A stretch of 64,000 nt of DNA from Pseudomonadota bacterium (GTDB taxonomy: Bacteria > Verrucomicrobiota > Verrucomicrobiia > Limisphaerales > SXTU01), in assembly GCA_009922615.1 (NCBI GenBank), contig RFVF01000002.1, forward strand, positions 1-64,000, written 5' to 3'. A model generated the notes under the pieces. It did no database searches. It was not told the origin of the DNA and saw only the letters and a list, made by a program, of their open reading frames with translations. Each line of letters opens with the position of its first letter. The stretch's first letter is position 1. Positions 51,286-59,540 of this stretch are shown here, in pieces. The position numbers and the translations under genes were made by a program.

Positions 51286-52959
51286 CTAGGTGGTGCGGGT
51301 GAAGCGGCCTTGGAGGATCGGCACGGCCACGCGCAGGAGCACGGTGTAAACGAGCAACCCAAACGCCCAGATGCCGAAGCAGATGAGCGTTTCGTTGAGC
51401 GTCGGCGAGTATTCCACGATCTCGCCCAGCGGTGACGGCACGAAGCCAGGGATGACGAGGCCCATGCCCTTCTCGATCCAGATGCCCACGATCGCCAGCA
51501 CGCACGCGACGTCGAGCCACTTAAGGCTCGTGCTGATCGGCAGCAGCAGCAGCGTGAGCGCAGTCAAGTTGCAAGCGATGGCACTCCAAATCCACGGCAC
51601 AAGCGCGTGGTGGCCGTGCAGTCCGAAGTAGAGATATTGCGACGCGGCGACGTGCAGGTTGCCGGTGTAGAACTCCTTGAAGACTTCGTTGAGCAGAAGG
51701 AACACGTTGATGATCATCGAGACCTGCACGATGTGCCGGAGCGTGAGCAGCGCGCGGTCGCTGATCATGAGCCGGTCGTGCATCCGCGCGCGGATGACGC
51801 GGGCCAGCGCCGGGGCTTGCATCAACTGCCGCAGAGTCTCCACGGGCACGCGTAGCACGCGACTCGGCGACTCGGCCACGGCGGTCGCGGTGCGTGGTGT
51901 GCCGGCCAGCGCGGAGATTTCGCCGAACTGCTCGCCGGGGCCCAGCGTGCGCACGGTGCGGAGCCGGCCGCTGTCTTCGCGGTTCACGGCGACGCGACCT
52001 TGGAGGACGAAGTAAGCCCCTTCACCCCGCGCGCCTTGCCGGAGGAAGACATGCGCCGCCGGAACTTCAAACACGGTCCCGCTCGCAAGCAAGTGTTGCC
52101 GGGCCGCGTCGGAAACAGAATGGAACTCAGGCAGGAATTTCCCGAGCAGGGCCAAATCCTCGGCGGCCGGCGGATGCGTTGACTGCGCGGCTGGATCGCT
52201 TTGAGCAGGCAGCTCATCCGCAGCCCGCGCCGTGACACGTCGCACGACTTGCAGCGCGAGGATGATGAGCGCCGGTCCCGCCGTGAACGCGGACGCGAGG
52301 AAGCGCGGCCCGATGATGGCGGAGTTCCAAAAAGGCCGCCCGCCCAAGCCAACGTAGAGAAACGCCGTGACCGTGTGGATGGACACCGCCCACACGATGC
52401 CGACGAGAATGACCGGCAGGTAAAGCCACTTGCGCGGCGGCTGCTTCTCATAACGGCACCAGAGCAGGTAGGCGCAGACGTAGAGATTCAGCACGAGGTA
52501 ACCGTTGAGCACGATGACGTCCCAGCTCAGGAGCGAGCCGGGGAAGTTGAACTTCCCGACGCCGGGAATCATGTGCCAAAAGCGATCAGGCCGCCCGAGG
52601 TCCACCATCACGAACGCGAGGCACATGAGAATCGCCGCGATGGCCAGCAACTCGCCGAAGATGACGAGGTCGTGCAGCTCCTCGTTTTTGTAAACGTAAA
52701 CGGGAATGACGAGCATGACCGCCGCCGCCGCCACGCCGACGAGGAAGGTGAAGTTCGCGATGTAAACGCCCCAAGAGACTTGGTCCGTCATGTCCGTGGT
52801 GATGAGACCGTGGACGAACTGCTTGGCGTAGGCGTTAAGGCCCACGAGACAGAGCGCGAAAAGCCCACCGGTCCATGCGTAGTAGCGCCAGTCGCCGTCA
52901 CAGGCGAGCTGGCCGCAGCGAGCGAGGAAACTTAGAAAGTTTTTCAACGACCGGGTCAT
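51286..52959 (-). CDS. NrfD/PsrC-type quinone-reactive membrane subunit with an inserted cyclic-nucleotide-binding domain
   Basis: A 557-aa inner-membrane protein. About ten helices (near 30-50, 62-90, 98-120, 146-168, 178-205, 215-240, 405-428, 452-475, 482-505 and 525-550) give an NrfD/ActC/DsrP-like quinol oxidoreductase. Between helices 6 and 7 lies a complete cyclic-nucleotide-binding domain (about 268-395): the beta core AYFVLQGRVAVN and the phosphate-binding cassette FGEISALAGTPRTATA, with Glu347 and Arg356. The loop is Arg-rich at its entry (VVRRVTAR), so it probably faces the cytoplasm. The start overlaps the ferredoxin gene's stop (ATGA). I know of no described NrfD protein built this way. 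Confidence 0.88.
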   Translation of the reverse strand: MTRSLKNFLSFLARCGQLACDGDWRYYAWTGGLFALCLVGLNAYAKQFVHGLITTDMTDQVSWGVYIANFTFLVGVAAAAVMLVIPVYVYKNEELHDLVIFGELLAIAAILMCLAFVMVDLGRPDRFWHMIPGVGKFNFPGSLLSWDVIVLNGYLVLNLYVCAYLLWCRYEKQPPRKWLYLPVILVGIVWAVSIHTVTAFLYVGLGGRPFWNSAIIGPRFLASAFTAGPALIILALQVVRRVTARAADELPAQSDPAAQSTHPPAAEDLALLGKFLPEFHSVSDAARQHLLASGTVFEVPAAHVFLRQGARGEGAYFVLQGRVAVNREDSGRLRTVRTLGPGEQFGEISALAGTPRTATAVAESPSRVLRVPVETLRQLMQAPALARVIRARMHDRLMISDRALLTLRHIVQVSMIINVFLLLNEVFKEFYTGNLHVAASQYLYFGLHGHHALVPWIWSAIACNLTALTLLLLPISTSLKWLDVACVLAIVGIWIEKGMGLVIPGFVPSPLGEIVEYSPTLNETLICFGIWAFGLLVYTVLLRVAVPILQGRFTRTT

Positions 52960-53912
52960 ACGTCGAAGTAGTAGTAGAACCGCGGCAATGTTCCGACTTC
53001 CTCCTTAAGCACGAAAACGCGCTTGTTGCGGAGGATTTGTGAGACCTCGCTGGCCGGGTCGAGGATGTTGCCGAACTTGCGCGCGCCGGTCGGGCAGACT
53101 TCGAGGCAGGCCGGGTATTTGCCCGCGCGCGTGCGCTGGATGCAGAAGTGGCATTTCTCCATCACGCCCTTGTGGCGCGGGCGGTTGCCCAGATACGCCA
53201 TGTCGGCGTTGATCTGCTCCTTCGGAATCTTCGGCTCGGCGAAGTTGAAGCGCCGCGCGAAGTAGGGACACGCGGCCTCGCAGTAGCGACACCCGATGCA
53301 CCAGTCGTAGTCGATCACCGTGATGCCGTCGCTCTCCTGCCAGGTGGCATCCACGGGACAGACCTTCACGCACGGCGGGCTTTTGCACTGGTGGCACTGC
53401 ACCGGCATGTAGAAAAAGCCTTTCTCCGGCACCGTCGGCGTCGCGTAATGATGATCGCCCTTCTCCATGTCGAACGTGCCGTTGGGCATCTTGAGCACAC
53501 GGATGTATTGGATCTCCGGGCTGCGCGATTGGTTGTTCTCGGCGACGCATGCGTGAACGCACTTCCGGCAGCCGATGCAGCGCGTGAGGTTCAGGCAATA
53601 GACGAACTCCACGCCATCCATCGGCCGCAGGTCGCGCACGTGCGGTCGCAGGCCGTATTGCTTCTCGACCTCGCGGCGGATGCGCGCCAGCGCCTGCTCC
53701 ATCTCGACGGGGGTGAGTTCCTTGTAGTGCTTCTGGAGAAATTCCTCGACGGACCCGAAGTCGCTCAACTCGCGCAAAGGCGCGAGGCTCGCAGCCATCG
53801 CGGCCAGGCCGGACGCCACGGCAGCGGACGTGCGGAGAAAGCTGCGGCGGCTGGTCCCGCCATCGGCAGGGGCTGGCGCGGCGAGGTTCGGCAATGAGGA
53901 ATTCGCAGGCAT
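52956..53912 (-). CDS. Tat-exported four-cluster ferredoxin-like subunit (DsrO/HmcB/NrfC type)
   Basis: A 318-aa periplasmic iron-sulfur protein. The Tat signal SRRSFLR is at residues 21-27, followed by a hydrophobic stretch. Four Cys groups of the 4Fe-4S type follow: CIGCRKCVHAC, CHQCKSPPCVKVCP, CIGCRYCEAACP and CHFCIQ with a later CLEVCP. In NrfCD/DsrOP systems such a protein carries electrons between the quinone-reactive NrfD subunit and periplasmic cytochromes. It is directly coupled to the NrfD-type gene and one base after the pentaheme gene. Confidence 0.9.
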   Translation of the reverse strand: MPANSSLPNLAAPAPADGGTSRRSFLRTSAAVASGLAAMAASLAPLRELSDFGSVEEFLQKHYKELTPVEMEQALARIRREVEKQYGLRPHVRDLRPMDGVEFVYCLNLTRCIGCRKCVHACVAENNQSRSPEIQYIRVLKMPNGTFDMEKGDHHYATPTVPEKGFFYMPVQCHQCKSPPCVKVCPVDATWQESDGITVIDYDWCIGCRYCEAACPYFARRFNFAEPKIPKEQINADMAYLGNRPRHKGVMEKCHFCIQRTRAGKYPACLEVCPTGARKFGNILDPASEVSQILRNKRVFVLKEEVGTLPRFYYYFDV

Positions 53913-53913
53913 G

Positions 53914-54639
53914 TCAGTGTCCTTTCAAAACCGTGCGAAACGGCGGCGGCAAGGGTTTAAGTCGCGGCAACACGGGGGCGTGCGGGTCGTGACACGACGT
54001 GCAATCCTTGCGGTCGGTCGCGCCAAGCTTGGTATTCCAGAAGCCGTTGTGCCGGCCATGAACACCCTCCTGCCAATCGCGGTAGCTCGGGCCGTGACAG
54101 CTCGCGCAAAGCAGTGTGCTCTCGGTGAGCTTCAGTTTCTTGCCGCCGGGCGTATGCAACTCGGTGAGGTTGGTCGGGTCGTGGCAGTTGAAGCAGTGAT
54201 CGTTGCCGATAGTGCGACCGTGCTGCGCCACATCGTTTGTGTGAGCGGCGGGTGTGAGGATTTTTCCTTCGGTGTCGAATTTCAGTTCCACCTTCTCCTC
54301 CGGCGCGTGGCAGGCCGCGCAGTTCATTCGGGAGAACACGACATCGCGATGCGCAACGGAGGGAATCAATCGACCGGCCGCGTCGAACTTCGGCGCGACC
54401 GGCTTGTCCTTGCTGTGGCACGCATAGCAATCGAGGCCCGAGACATCGCCGCCGGACTTGGTCAACTCCGCGACGGAGAGCCGCACCGTCGCGGTGTTGG
54501 TGAAGACTCGGCTGGTAGTGAAAGACTGGTGGGCGAGCCCACCGCTGCTTCCGGCATTGGTCCAGAAGGCTACCGCAGTCCCGGCGAACAACGCCGTGAG
54601 CGCTGCCATCACCGCCGAGGTTTTCTGGTTGTCGTTCAT
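53914..54639 (-). CDS. Membrane-anchored pentaheme cytochrome c
   Basis: A 241-aa protein with one N-terminal helix (about 9-27), probably an uncleaved anchor, and a periplasmic domain with five CXXCH motifs: CYACH, CAACH, CFNCH, CASCH and CTSCH. Extra His residues provide distal ligands. Anchored pentaheme cytochromes occur in alternative complex III (ActA) and in NrfB/NrfH-like quinol-oxidising modules, so this is the likely electron acceptor or donor of the ferredoxin/NrfD pair. Confidence 0.88.
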   Translation of the reverse strand: MNDNQKTSAVMAALTALFAGTAVAFWTNAGSSGGLAHQSFTTSRVFTNTATVRLSVAELTKSGGDVSGLDCYACHSKDKPVAPKFDAAGRLIPSVAHRDVVFSRMNCAACHAPEEKVELKFDTEGKILTPAAHTNDVAQHGRTIGNDHCFNCHDPTNLTELHTPGGKKLKLTESTLLCASCHGPSYRDWQEGVHGRHNGFWNTKLGATDRKDCTSCHDPHAPVLPRLKPLPPPFRTVLKGH

Positions 54640-54678
54640 TCGGTCGAAGGGTTACGGACCGATTCCGACGCGCTGTGA

Positions 54679-55017
54679 CTATTTCGCGAAAGTCCTGACC
54701 TTCGCGACAAGTGCCTTCAGTTCATCGTCGGTGAGCGTGCCCTTGAAAGGCTTCATTTTCTCTTTGCCCTTGTCGGACACGCCGTCCTTAAGCCGCTGAA
54801 GAATCTGATCGTCAGTAAACTGCTTTTGATAGGCAGCGTCAGTGAGATCCTTCGCGCCGGCCATGCGACCGGCCTTGGTCTTGGCTGTGCCATCCGCGCC
54901 GTGGCAGGAGCCGCAGTGCTTGGTCCAATTCTCCGCGACATCGGCAGCGGTCAACGTCTGACTAGCGGCCAGCAGCAGCGTGGCCGTGGTGGCGAGGAGG
55001 GTGTGCTTGAGGTTCAT
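54679..55017 (-). CDS. Monoheme class I cytochrome c
   Basis: A 112-aa periplasmic cytochrome. The signal peptide ends near LTAAD; the single heme site is CGSCH and the likely axial Met is in KEKMKPFKG. LTDDELKALVAKVRTFAK is the usual C-terminal helix. Such a small cytochrome can shuttle electrons between the inner-membrane complex and the outer-membrane conduit. The ATG at 55017 gives a normal leader; a longer in-frame start would overlap the barrel gene. Confidence 0.88.
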   Translation of the reverse strand: MNLKHTLLATTATLLLAASQTLTAADVAENWTKHCGSCHGADGTAKTKAGRMAGAKDLTDAAYQKQFTDDQILQRLKDGVSDKGKEKMKPFKGTLTDDELKALVAKVRTFAK

Positions 55018-55036
55018 AGGCGATGATAGAGCTGAG

Positions 55037-57181
55037 TTAGAAACGGTAGGTGAGGGACGAAAACAGAAGATGTGCAGTGTAATTATCCAGCCCGCCCGAC
55101 GTTTCATCGCGGTGCCGGAAGTAGCCGTAGCTGAGCGTGCCCTTCACCGCTTTGCTGAAATTGCGACTGAGACTGACGTTTACGGTGTGGTCGTTGCCGC
55201 TGGTGCCGTAGGGCATGCTGTAGGCCGAGTTGTTGATGAAATTGTTGGCGCGATAGTAGAAGTAGTTCGCTTGCAGGTCGGTCTTGTCATCCACCACGAA
55301 GGTCGCGGCGGCCGTCGCCTGCCAGTAGTCGTTGCGTGCATCACTGACGAGGCCGAGCGCGCCGCCGGTGAGCGCGCTGACCGGCGTGGTGGTAGAGTCC
55401 AGCGCGTAGCTGAAGGTGCCCTGCAGGAAGAGCCGCGACCACGGAACCCAGGTCAACGTCTGGCTGATGATGTGCGCCGTGGTCTGCGCGGTTTCCATGC
55501 CGACCAGTTTGTCCGGGAAGGTTTCGACAGTGGAGATTTGGTAGTCGTAGCGAGTGACCGAGGTGACGTTCGGTAGTGGCCGCCACGTCGCACGCAGGTT
55601 GAAGTCGTCGGTGCTGAACTTATGCGCCAGAAGATAAGCCGGATAGCGATCGCCGCTCGTGTTCAGCGTTGAGTCCACCAAGTGGGTATAATCGTTATCA
55701 ACGCTCTTGTGGTAGAACTGGCCGGAGAAGTGGAGCTTCCGCAACGGATACCAGTTGGCGCCGAAGGTGTATTTCTGCGTGAAGCGTTCCGAGTCCGTGC
55801 TCCGGTTGACGGCCGTCGTCGCGGTTGTGACATCTTGCTCCGTCTCGCGCAGATAGCCATCGCCCTCCGACCACTCACCGCGCGTGTAGAGCACCCAGTT
55901 TTGAAAGCCAGTGTAGCGGGCCTCCATGGCTTCAGAGACCGTGACGAAGCCATTTTGCCGCGAGTTCAAGAGGTGGTCTTCGGCCGTGACAAAGCCCGGC
56001 CCGGCTCCCACGGCCGTTTCGGTGAACGTGGTGCTGCCAGTGGTGTCGATTTTTTCCGCGCGTAACGATGGAACGAGCACCAAGTTCTCTGCCAATTCCA
56101 AACGGAGAGACAGATTCATCACGTATTGGTCCACGATAGAGCCCCCACTTAGGTTGTAGAAACCTTCGTCATGGAACTGCCTATTTGGCGAAGTCTTTGA
56201 ATAGACCGCGTCGTAGCCCGGGCCGTATATCCGGCTACCACCGACACCTGTGTCTAACCGCGTATAGGAATAACCGGTCGTCAACAGCACGGCGTCATTG
56301 AAGCGTGTCTCAGTGAATCCGTGAAAGTTGAGCATGTCCGCCTTGAACAGCTCGCGTTGGGTCACATACCGGTCCGCGCCCGCCTCGCCGGGCTTGCGGT
56401 GTTCCTTGAGCGCGTCGTTGTTGTCCACCATGTCCAGGCGCACGCCGAAGCCCACATCGGATTTGCCGAGCGTGTGCTTCAGGTCCGCGATGACAATATT
56501 GCGCAACTCATCCAATTCCCGGAAACTCGGCACCATCCCACGCGCCGTGCCGCCCTGAGTAGAATCGCCCCAGATGATCGAGTCCTTGGTGCCTTTGCGA
56601 TACTCGCGGGCCAGCTTCAACGTCAGCATCGGGCCATCCGGCGGTGTCAAACCGCCTTCGATCCAGTATTCGCCGCGCTTGAGACTCAGCTCATCGCTGT
56701 AGAGTGAAATCGACTTGCCGGTGGCCGGGTAGTAGCCTCCGCTGCCATCATACCAAGTCTGCGATTGCTTGAAGCCGGCCCGCAGAAACCCGACGTCCGG
56801 GCTGGCGACACCGAGCTTCACGGAGAAATCCTGCTGGCCATACATGGCCTTCCCGTCCAGCTCCAGCATCCCTTTTTCACCAAACATCAACTCGTAGTGA
56901 AAGTCTTGCAGCCCGCCCAACACCCCCTGCGACTTGCCCCAGCGCTCCTGAAATTGCGCGCGGTTGCCGCTGGTGGAGACGCCGCCCACGCCAAGTGTGA
57001 TCCAGTTGGCCGGCTCGTCGGCCGGGTTGGCTGCGGTTGGCTTTTTTGCCCCGGCCGCGTCGTTCGTCGGCGCCGACTGGGCCAGCAAGCCCGGGCCGGT
57101 TCCCAACGCCGCGGCCAAGGTCAGCGCGCCCAGCGCGAGTCTGGCGCCCGGCAATTCCTGATGTTTACAGTGGATTTTCAT
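55037..57181 (-). CDS. MtrB/PioB-like outer-membrane beta-barrel protein
   Basis: A 714-aa protein with a signal peptide (MKIHCKHQELPG.., cleavage after LLAQSA) and a body of alternating amphipathic strands, ending in LFSSLTYRF with the terminal Phe expected for BAM substrates. N-terminal features such as WITLGVGGVSTSGNRAQFQE and DGKAMYGQQDFSVKLGVAS match the MtrB/PioB group of large barrels that sheath a multiheme cytochrome across the outer membrane. Its neighbour is the MtrA-like cytochrome. MtrB from Shewanella carries an N-terminal CXXC that is not seen here. An alternative start is 57193. Confidence 0.78.
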   Translation of the reverse strand: MKIHCKHQELPGARLALGALTLAAALGTGPGLLAQSAPTNDAAGAKKPTAANPADEPANWITLGVGGVSTSGNRAQFQERWGKSQGVLGGLQDFHYELMFGEKGMLELDGKAMYGQQDFSVKLGVASPDVGFLRAGFKQSQTWYDGSGGYYPATGKSISLYSDELSLKRGEYWIEGGLTPPDGPMLTLKLAREYRKGTKDSIIWGDSTQGGTARGMVPSFRELDELRNIVIADLKHTLGKSDVGFGVRLDMVDNNDALKEHRKPGEAGADRYVTQRELFKADMLNFHGFTETRFNDAVLLTTGYSYTRLDTGVGGSRIYGPGYDAVYSKTSPNRQFHDEGFYNLSGGSIVDQYVMNLSLRLELAENLVLVPSLRAEKIDTTGSTTFTETAVGAGPGFVTAEDHLLNSRQNGFVTVSEAMEARYTGFQNWVLYTRGEWSEGDGYLRETEQDVTTATTAVNRSTDSERFTQKYTFGANWYPLRKLHFSGQFYHKSVDNDYTHLVDSTLNTSGDRYPAYLLAHKFSTDDFNLRATWRPLPNVTSVTRYDYQISTVETFPDKLVGMETAQTTAHIISQTLTWVPWSRLFLQGTFSYALDSTTTPVSALTGGALGLVSDARNDYWQATAAATFVVDDKTDLQANYFYYRANNFINNSAYSMPYGTSGNDHTVNVSLSRNFSKAVKGTLSYGYFRHRDETSGGLDNYTAHLLFSSLTYRF

Positions 57182-57194
57182 GGCGCTCTCCATT

Positions 57195-58058
57195 TCAGAA
57201 GCGAAGGGATGAACCGATGTTGGAACCATGCACCGCCTCGTGGCAGCCGCCGCTGAAGCACGTGCCGCGTTTGAGGAAGGCGGTGTGATCAACGCCGCCG
57301 TTGAAGACCTTGCCGGCCACAGTCTGCTGTTGGAAGTGGCACTTGTAGCACAGGGTCGCGTTGCGTTCCGTGAGCATGCGGCGGTTCACCGAACCGTGCG
57401 GCTTGTGACAAGTCGTGCAGCCCTCGCGCACAGCCTCGTGCTCGAAAACGAACGGCCCGCGCTGCGCCGTGTGACACCGGCCGCAGGTCTCGTGCTCCGT
57501 CGCGATCTGCGTGCCGCCGCCCGCGATGGCGGGGCCCTTGTGCGGATGATGGCAATCAGCGCAGCTCACCTTGCCTTCCAGCACCGGATGATGATGCGGG
57601 AGCGAGAACTCGCCGCGCTTGTCGAGGTGACACTTGAAACACGTCTCGGCATCGCGGCGTGGATTGAGGATGTTGTTGCGTCCGCCGCCGGCCTGCGCGT
57701 GCAGACTGCCGGGGCCGTGGCAGCCTTCGCAACCGAGGTTGACCGCGTTGGTGCCCTTGGCTTGCAAGCGGGCGTGGCCGGAGGTTTTGAAGTCCCGGAC
57801 CGCCTCCGCATGGCACTGGGCGCAGTTCTGGTTACCCACGAACTCAGCCCCAGGAATGTTCGGCAGGTCAATGACCGTCCGCGTGACCGTGGCACAGGAG
57901 ACGATCGCCGCCGCCGCCGCCACGCTAATGCCCAAAGTTCCCCATCGCACAGTCGAGGCCACCCAGTCGCGCACCGGTCGGGCCTCCGGTGGGCCGCTCG
58001 CCTCGGGTTGGTTGTCAGTTCTCACGCCCGCAGCGTGGCTGAACGGCGCGAGCGGCAC
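57195..58058 (-). CDS. MtrA/DmsE-like multiheme c-type cytochrome, probable lipoprotein
   Basis: A 287-aa cytochrome that probably starts the operon. The leader ends in an IVSC lipobox, so it is likely lipid-anchored. It has seven CXXCH motifs (CAQCH, CEGCH, CFKCH, CADCH, CGRCH, CTTCH, CYKCH) and a terminal CFSGGCH, a CX4CH site. KPHGSVNRRMLTERNATLCYKCH and AVHGSNI resemble DmsE/MtrA-family decaheme proteins, which have ten hemes; this one has eight sites. Fused into the barrel encoded downstream it would form the heme wire through the outer membrane. Confidence 0.85.
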   Translation of the reverse strand: MPLAPFSHAAGVRTDNQPEASGPPEARPVRDWVASTVRWGTLGISVAAAAAIVSCATVTRTVIDLPNIPGAEFVGNQNCAQCHAEAVRDFKTSGHARLQAKGTNAVNLGCEGCHGPGSLHAQAGGGRNNILNPRRDAETCFKCHLDKRGEFSLPHHHPVLEGKVSCADCHHPHKGPAIAGGGTQIATEHETCGRCHTAQRGPFVFEHEAVREGCTTCHKPHGSVNRRMLTERNATLCYKCHFQQQTVAGKVFNGGVDHTAFLKRGTCFSGGCHEAVHGSNIGSSLRF

Positions 58059-58256
58059 TCACCGGATTTTGTCAGTGACTTCGCATAAAATGTTGCACAT
58101 GCGCCCGGTCATCCAAACCAATGGGGCGACAAACACCCTTCCGGCTCGCGGGAAAATGAGCCGATTATCACCGTGGCACGATCGACTACCCGGCACGGCC
58201 GTGCGCTCGCTGAATTGTCCAGCAGCGAACGTGGATTGGTGCAGCGAGCCTCCGAA
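58059..58256. promoter_or_regulatory. Gap upstream of the electron-transfer operon
   Basis: The 198-bp gap precedes the cytochrome operon on the minus strand and follows the propeller gene. It should hold the operon promoter. An AT-rich patch on the minus strand around 58075-58105 (CAACATTTTATGCG) is the best place for a -10 region. I saw no clear CRP-type TGTGA/TCACA dyad. No small gene is apparent. Confidence 0.3.
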
Positions 58257-59540
58257 TCAGGGTTTGATCCCGGTCTCGACACAGTGGAGGAATTTGTCGG
58301 AGCGAAGGAAGAGCTGCCGGCCACTCACGGCGGGAGTCGCGTTAAACTGCGTTGGGTCGCTGACGAAAGTGTTTTGTGCCACGAGCTGAAACTGCGGCTT
58401 CGCGGCAATGACGAAGGTGCCGTTGCGCCGGCTGACGGCATAAACGTTTCCGCCAGCCAGCACTGCGGAGGCGTAAAAGGGTTTGCCGCCGCGGCCGGTC
58501 GCACTCGCACCAGGGAGCCGCTCTTTGAAAACTTCCTCGCCAGTCTTCGCATCCAGACAAAGCGCGAAACCCTGATCGGTGACGACATAGAGTCGGCCCT
58601 CGCGCAGCACGGGCGTGGGGATATAAGTGCTGTTGCGCGTGATCCAGAGCTGATGTGTCTGGCCCACGTCACCCCTGCCGCCGGTGCGGTAAGCGACCGC
58701 GCCGAGCTGCGGGAAACCGCCGAACGCAAACACGACGCCCTCACCCACGACCACGCTCGGAGCGATGTTGCCGGGCAGGCCGGTGGCCGCGAACCACCGG
58801 AGCTTGCCGTTGTCAGGGTTGAGCGCCCACAGCTCATCCGGCAGGGCGAGCATCAGTTCCGGCTGCGTGTCGCTGCCGGCGAGCACTGGCGTGTTGAAGA
58901 CGTATTCGAGCGCGGAGCCGGTGGCCTTCCAAACTTCTTTGCCCGTGGCCTTGTCGAGCACCACGACGGCGTGCGCCTCTTCGGAGGCGGTGACGATGAC
59001 GGTGTTTTTGTAGAGCACGGGGCTGGCAGCGGAACCCCAGTTCTTGCGATTCGCATCGTTGCCCAATTGCGCATGCCAGAGCTGATTTCCCTCCAAGTCG
59101 AAGGCCGCCGCGCCGCCCCGGCCGAAATAAACGAACACCTTTTCGCCGTCGCTCACCGGGGTGTGGCTCGCGTAGCCGTGCTCGGTGAGAAAGCCGTCGT
59201 AGCGATCTGGCGTAGCCTCACTCGCAATGGATTTGGCCCAGAGAATTTTCCCGGTCGCGCGTTGCACGCACACGATCTGCCGCGTGATCGCACTCGTGCC
59301 GGTCCAGCACGTGAGGAACACGCGTTCGCCGACGACGATGGGACTGGAAGTGCCCGGCCCCGGCAACTCGGTCCGCCATTTCAAGTTTTGAGTGTCGCTC
59401 CAAGTCGTGGGCGGCTGCGCACCGACCGCGATGCCCGAGCCGTTCGGCCCACGGAAGCGTGGCCAGTCCGCATCGGCCGCCAAGAGAGAGAGGCAGCCAG
59501 TAAGGCAGATCAGGACTGCGAGAGGCTGCTGTAGTTTCAT
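58257..59540 (-). CDS. Exported PQQ-type beta-propeller repeat protein
   Basis: A 427-aa periplasmic protein with a signal peptide ending at LLAADADW and the opening WPRFRGPNGSGIA that marks outer-membrane PQQ-like (BamB/dehydrogenase-type) propellers of PVC bacteria. Repeats such as VFVYFGRGGAAAFDLEGNQL, AVVVLDKATGKEVW and ALCLDAKTGEEVF form the blades. No PQQ ligand set is obvious, so it may be structural or a binding protein. Its ATG overlaps the kinase stop (ATGA), so it is coupled to the kinase. Confidence 0.8.
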   Translation of the reverse strand: MKLQQPLAVLICLTGCLSLLAADADWPRFRGPNGSGIAVGAQPPTTWSDTQNLKWRTELPGPGTSSPIVVGERVFLTCWTGTSAITRQIVCVQRATGKILWAKSIASEATPDRYDGFLTEHGYASHTPVSDGEKVFVYFGRGGAAAFDLEGNQLWHAQLGNDANRKNWGSAASPVLYKNTVIVTASEEAHAVVVLDKATGKEVWKATGSALEYVFNTPVLAGSDTQPELMLALPDELWALNPDNGKLRWFAATGLPGNIAPSVVVGEGVVFAFGGFPQLGAVAYRTGGRGDVGQTHQLWITRNSTYIPTPVLREGRLYVVTDQGFALCLDAKTGEEVFKERLPGASATGRGGKPFYASAVLAGGNVYAVSRRNGTFVIAAKPQFQLVAQNTFVSDPTQFNATPAVSGRQLFLRSDKFLHCVETGIKP

